Of a stretch of DNA of 9,034 nt, positions 7,107 through 9,034 are shown one piece after another. The position numbers and the translations under genes were made by a program. The notes under the pieces were generated by a model. The model saw nothing but the letters and a program-made list of their open reading frames with translations. It was not told the origin of the DNA and did no database searches. The stretch's first letter is position 1, and each line of letters starts with the position of its first letter. Source of the DNA: an uncultured Clostridia bacterium (GTDB taxonomy: Bacteria; Bacillota; Clostridia; Christensenellales; Aristaeellaceae). The DNA lies in NCBI GenBank assembly GCA_947600345.1, contig CANQGC010000107.1, positions 1 through 9,034 on the forward strand. Reading direction: 5' to 3'.

Positions 7107-7152
7107 GGCGCGAAATCCGGACATTTTCGTGCGACTCTACGGTTCGTGGGTG
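7078..7152 (+). repeat. 22-bp direct repeat upstream of the XRE gene
   Basis: The copies at 7078-7099 and 7131-7152 match at 20 of 22 positions, each reading GCGACTCTACGG then AG or TT then CGTGGGTG, with a 53-base period. The first copy forms the right arm of the terminator; the second lies 54 bases before the XRE start, where operator or promoter elements would be expected. The bases after each copy are only loosely similar. TATTCT at 7174-7179 is a possible -10 with no convincing -35. Confidence 0.7.
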
Positions 7153-7205
7153 GAATTTCGCGGCGATTTGCGGTATTCTAAATGCACCGGAAGGGGGACA
7201 CGGCT

Positions 7206-7820
7206 GTGGATCAGAGTAAAATCGGAAGGTTCATCGCGCAGATGCGCAAGGAGCAATCCTTCACCCAGCGCCAGCTCGCGGATCGCCTCGGCATCAGCGA
7301 CAAGACCGTGAGCAAGTGGGAGTGCGGCAACGGGCTGCCCGAGGTTTCGCTGATGCTGCCGCTGTGCGCGGCGTTAGAGATCAGCGTCAACGAGCTGCTC
7401 TCCGGCGAGCGGTTGGATGAGGCGGAATATCGAAGAAAGGCGGAGGAAAACATGATGGATTTGATTCGTGAGCGGGAGGAGAACAAGCGAAGGTTTTGGC
7501 TGACGTTCGTTAGCGGCATGAGCGCGCTCGCGCTGTTTGTGATGCTGTTCGTGCTGATTGCGTACTCCGACTGGATTTCGCCGGCCGTTCGGGCGCTGCT
7601 GACCGTCGCGGGGCTGATCTGCTTCTTCGGCGCGCTGGTGGCGGTGATGGAGGGCGAGCGGACAATCGGCTGGTACAAGTGCGGGCGCTGCGGCGAAAAG
7701 TTCGTGCCGAGCTTTCGCCAATACCTCTGGGGCGAGCACCTGTGGACGAAGCGCCGCCTGAGGTGCCCCCACTGCGGGCAGAGGTGCTGGTGCAGGAAGG
7801 TCATGGGCCGCGAGGATTGA
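7206..7820 (+). CDS. XRE-family regulator with two membrane helices and a zinc ribbon
   Basis: Predicted membrane-tethered transcriptional regulator, 204 residues. Residues about 6-66 form a helix-turn-helix of Cro/C1 type (IGRFIAQMRKEQ, TQRQLADRLGISDKTVSKWECG, LCAALEISVNELLSGE). A charged linker of about 67-96 follows, then hydrophobic helices at about 98-119 and 126-147. The C-terminal part has a paired-cysteine zinc ribbon, C159-x2-C162 and C187-x2-C190, plus C194 and C196. GTG 7206 is preferred over the in-frame ATG 7182 because AAGGGGG (7191-7197) lies eight bases before it and the HTH fold begins right after. This architecture is common in Bacillota, but its role is mostly unassigned. 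It is a single gene between two terminators, so it is probably transcribed alone. Its targets are unknown; the neighbouring repeats are candidates. Confidence 0.9.
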   Translation: MDQSKIGRFIAQMRKEQSFTQRQLADRLGISDKTVSKWECGNGLPEVSLMLPLCAALEISVNELLSGERLDEAEYRRKAEENMMDLIREREENKRRFWLTFVSGMSALALFVMLFVLIAYSDWISPAVRALLTVAGLICFFGALVAVMEGERTIGWYKCGRCGEKFVPSFRQYLWGEHLWTKRRLRCPHCGQRCWCRKVMGRED

Positions 7821-7822
7821 GG

Positions 7823-7841
7823 CGAGCGGGTGGCCCGCTCG
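7823..7841. repeat. Short perfect hairpin right after the XRE stop
   Basis: CGAGCGGG at 7823-7830 pairs with CCCGCTCG at 7834-7841 across a TGG loop. No T-run follows, so termination is more likely at the hairpin 46 bases downstream. It may protect the 3' end of the message. Confidence 0.6.
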
Positions 7842-7886
7842 ATGGAGTGGGCGGCCTGGCTTCGGCATCAAATGGGCATGAAACAA

Positions 7887-7921
7887 CCCCCGGTCTCATT
7901 GGACTGGGGGCTTTGTCTTTT
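7887..7921 (+). terminator. Intrinsic terminator after the XRE gene, possibly bidirectional
   Basis: CCCCCGGTC at 7887-7895 pairs with GACTGGGGG at 7902-7910, nine pairs including one G-T, loop of six, followed by CTTTGTCTTTT. The upstream side reads GAAACAA, giving a T-containing tail on the minus strand as well. It could therefore also end the minus-strand transcript coming from 8134. Confidence 0.85.
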
Positions 7922-7977
7922 GTTCAATTGAGGGGCTTCTTTTGAGTGTCTTCTTTTATGCGCGTGCGCGGAGCGCC

Positions 7978-8134
7978 TCATCCCTGGGTCGGGGGATTGC
8001 ACCTGCTGCAGGGCTTGTAGCCCAGCAGGAGGGCTTCGGAGATCTTGAACTGTGGTGAAGATATTTCCGATCTGATTTCTGAAAGTGGTCGGCGGGGACA
8101 TGGTGACGATGCGGTCGGCGCAATACTGTTTCAT
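7978..8134 (-). pseudogene. Probable decayed small cysteine-motif (Ada-like zinc-binding) gene
   Basis: On the minus strand GGAGGGAG followed by ATT precedes an ATG at 8134, an excellent ribosome site. The start frame reads MKQYCADRIVTMSPP and then runs into an unremarkable tail through the downstream terminator. In the +1 frame, the stretch ending at a TGA (7980-7978) reads FKISEALLLGYKPCSRCNP. This closely fits the C-terminal signature of small Ada-like or related zinc-binding modules (EAL-x-x-GY-x-PC-x-x-C-x-P). That frame has no start of its own, since a stop overlaps the ATG region. At least one frameshift therefore separates start and motif, and similarity in the third frame (HVPADHFQKSDRK) hints at two. 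Alternatives are chance resemblance, sequencing error, or recoding. Expression from this remnant cannot be excluded. Confidence 0.4.
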
Positions 8135-8166
8135 AATCTCCCTCCGTTCTGGATTTTTCGTTCAAC

Positions 8167-8190
8167 CATACATTGTTAATTCTGTGTATG
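8167..8190. repeat. CATACA-N12-TGTATG dyad in the divergent intergenic region
   Basis: CATACA (8167-8172) and TGTATG (8185-8190) form a short inverted repeat around an AT-rich centre. It lies between the minus-strand remnant and the sigma factor gene, where divergent promoters would sit. TATGAT at 8187-8192 resembles a -10 but lacks a good -35. An operator is possible; chance is not excluded at six bases per arm. Confidence 0.35.
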
Positions 8191-8193
8191 ATC

Positions 8194-8220
8194 TAACAAA
8201 TCGGCGCTGTATCTCGTCAT
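8194..8220 (+). promoter_or_regulatory. Candidate ECF-type promoter of the sigma factor gene
   Basis: TAACA at 8194-8198 and CGTCAT at 8215-8220 give the AAC and CGTC cores typical of ECF sigma promoters, with 17 bases between the cores, as in that class. Transcription would start near 8227 and leave a leader of about 30 bases containing AAGGAAGG (8240-8247), nine bases before the ATG at 8257. Autoregulation is common for ECF sigma genes, so this placement is meaningful, but the motif is short. Confidence 0.45.
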
Positions 8221-8256
8221 TATAAATGAAGATGATCACAAGGAAGGTTCATTTTC

Positions 8257-8790
8257 ATGTTGGAAGACGATGGCGCTTTTCTGGAGGAGCTGTTCATTCG
8301 CTATAGGGCGACGATGCTGCGCCGGGCGGAGCAGATCGTGCGCAACGTCCACGACGCGCAGGACGTGGTGAGCGATGTCTGGATCTCGCTGATGCGGCAT
8401 CTGCCCGAGCTGCTGGTAATGGATGAGCGGGCACGCTCGACCTACATCATGAAGAGCGTGTGCAATATGTCCATAGACCACCTGCGCAGATCGAAGCGGC
8501 AGAGCGCCATGCAGCTTCATTTGGAGGAGGGCTTGACCCGCGCCCCTGCGGAACTTTCTCCCCTTCGCGAACTTTCGCTGTGCGGCATCTATGCCGCGCT
8601 GCTGTCCGCGCTGACGGAGCGGGAACGCCAGGTCGTCAAACTGCGCTTGCAGGGCTTGCGCAATGCGGAGATCGCCCAGACGCTGGGCATCCGCCCCCCG
8701 GCCGTGAGCGTTCACCTCTATCGCGCAAGAAAGCATATGCAGCGCAAACTCGACGCGCTTAGCAGCGACGACGGGGACGATGCGCCATAA
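8257..8790 (+). CDS. ECF-type RNA polymerase sigma factor
   Basis: Alternative sigma-70 subunit that directs RNA polymerase to its own promoter class; 177 residues, normal for ECF factors. The region 2 domain spans about 8-80, with RYRATMLRRAEQIVRNVHDAQDVVSDVWISL by position 13-45 (core binding and -10 recognition) and YIMKSVCNMSIDHLRRSKR. A poorly conserved linker covers 81-112. The region 4 domain spans about 113-165: LTERERQVVKLRLQGL and a helix-turn-helix NAEIAQTLGIRPPAVSVHLYRARK that reads the -35. There is no region 1.1 or 3. The start ATG follows AAGGAAGG by nine bases. The C-terminus is acidic (DDGDDAP). No transmembrane anti-sigma gene overlaps its end; the next clear gene is an exported protein 131 bases downstream with no obvious terminator between, so co-transcription is plausible. 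Confidence 0.93.
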   Translation: MLEDDGAFLEELFIRYRATMLRRAEQIVRNVHDAQDVVSDVWISLMRHLPELLVMDERARSTYIMKSVCNMSIDHLRRSKRQSAMQLHLEEGLTRAPAELSPLRELSLCGIYAALLSALTERERQVVKLRLQGLRNAEIAQTLGIRPPAVSVHLYRARKHMQRKLDALSSDDGDDAP

Positions 8791-8921
8791 ATTGTTGCAT
8801 TTATGTGAAGCGTATGAAGGGCGCTGTAATATATCACCCGTTTCAACGTTTCTATGGATGTGGCAATGCTCCACAGGAAGCCTCGGATGAGGTATTTTCA
8901 ACGAAAGGAGGTGACTGAGCA

Positions 8922-9034
8922 GTGAAGCAATTCAAACGATTCGCGCTGGCCCTCGCCGCCATGATGCTGTTCGTTTCTCCCTCTTGTTGGGCTTCTCCGC
9001 GCAGCGGAGAAAATGGAGGTATCGAGATGAACGA
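8922..9034 (+). CDS. Start of an exported protein of unknown function (3' end cut by window edge)
   Basis: Only 37 full codons are visible. GTG 8922 is chosen because AAAGGAGGTGA (8904-8914), a near-perfect Shine-Dalgarno, ends seven bases before it. The product begins MKQFKRFALALAAMMLFV, a positively charged then hydrophobic stretch typical of a signal peptide, with a plausible signal peptidase I site after SPSCWA. The mature part starts SPRSGENGGIEMNE. The cysteine does not sit in a canonical lipobox. Position downstream of the sigma factor suggests it is part of the sigma module, perhaps a regulated surface protein or a sensor. No family can be named from so short a stretch. Confidence 0.75.
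   Translation, partial: MKQFKRFALALAAMMLFVSPSCWASPRSGENGGIEMN

Noticed and set aside
8002..8029. Inverted repeat CCTGCT...AGCAGG with inner GGGCT/AGCCC
   Set aside because: It lies within the remnant's motif-coding stretch, contains a bulge, has no T-run, and is probably incidental to the codons used.
8814..8918. 34-codon frame ending just before the exported-protein start
   Set aside because: No proper ribosome site precedes it, and it ends inside the Shine-Dalgarno region of the next gene, which explains its last codons.
8922..9034. Lipoprotein signal (lipobox) in the exported protein
   Set aside because: The residues before the cysteine (V-S-P-S-C) do not fit the usual L/V/I-x-G/A/S-C pattern; a signal peptidase I site after CWA is more plausible.
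1..9034. CRISPR arrays, tRNA or rRNA genes, transposase genes
   Set aside because: No regularly spaced repeat series, cloverleaf-type sequence, ribosomal RNA signature or transposase-like protein was found on either strand.

Overview
The window looks like a chromosomal stretch of a high-GC member of the Bacillota (Clostridia-like). Three things point there: strong purine-rich Shine-Dalgarno sites such as AAAGGAGGTGA, an XRE regulator carrying two membrane helices and a zinc ribbon, and a sensor-poor kinase paired with a FtsX-type ABC exporter. Genus cannot be settled from the sequence. Genes are strongly GC-rich. The main exception is a visibly more AT-rich intergenic stretch at about 3391-3660.

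Layout: (1) 3-1514 is the bulk of the transcription terminator Rho, open at the left edge, with an intrinsically disordered N-terminal part. (2) 1515-1777 has no convincing gene; it holds a 30-bp tandem duplication and two strong hairpins. (3) 1778-3357 is a two-component system, an OmpR/PhoB-type regulator and a kinase with one membrane helix, joined by a GTGA overlap. (4) 3358-3677 is a chain of inverted repeats bounded at both ends by similar TAGTCCA/TGGACTA palindromes. (5) 3678-7021 is a two-gene ABC exporter, a MacB/LolD-type ATPase and an 887-residue double-FtsX permease, also joined by a GTGA overlap and followed by a long hairpin terminator. (6) 7022-7205 holds that terminator and a 22-bp direct repeat. 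(7) 7206-7820 is the XRE/membrane/zinc-ribbon regulator, followed by a good intrinsic terminator. (8) 7978-8134, minus strand, is probably a decayed small cysteine-motif gene that still has a strong ribosome site. (9) 8257-8790 is an ECF-type sigma factor preceded by a possible ECF-type promoter of its own. (10) 8922 to the right edge is the start of an exported protein.

How they work together (inference): the kinase lacks an obvious input domain and sits beside a MacB-like exporter, an arrangement known from peptide or antimicrobial sensing and efflux modules (Vnc/Vex-like, Bce-like). The exporter may therefore be both output and sensor. The sigma factor probably forms a separate module with the exported protein. 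The best candidates for something undescribed are the hairpin chain between the kinase and transporter genes, and a short intergenic sequence family seen both after rho and after the transporter operon. No complete novel system can be demonstrated here.
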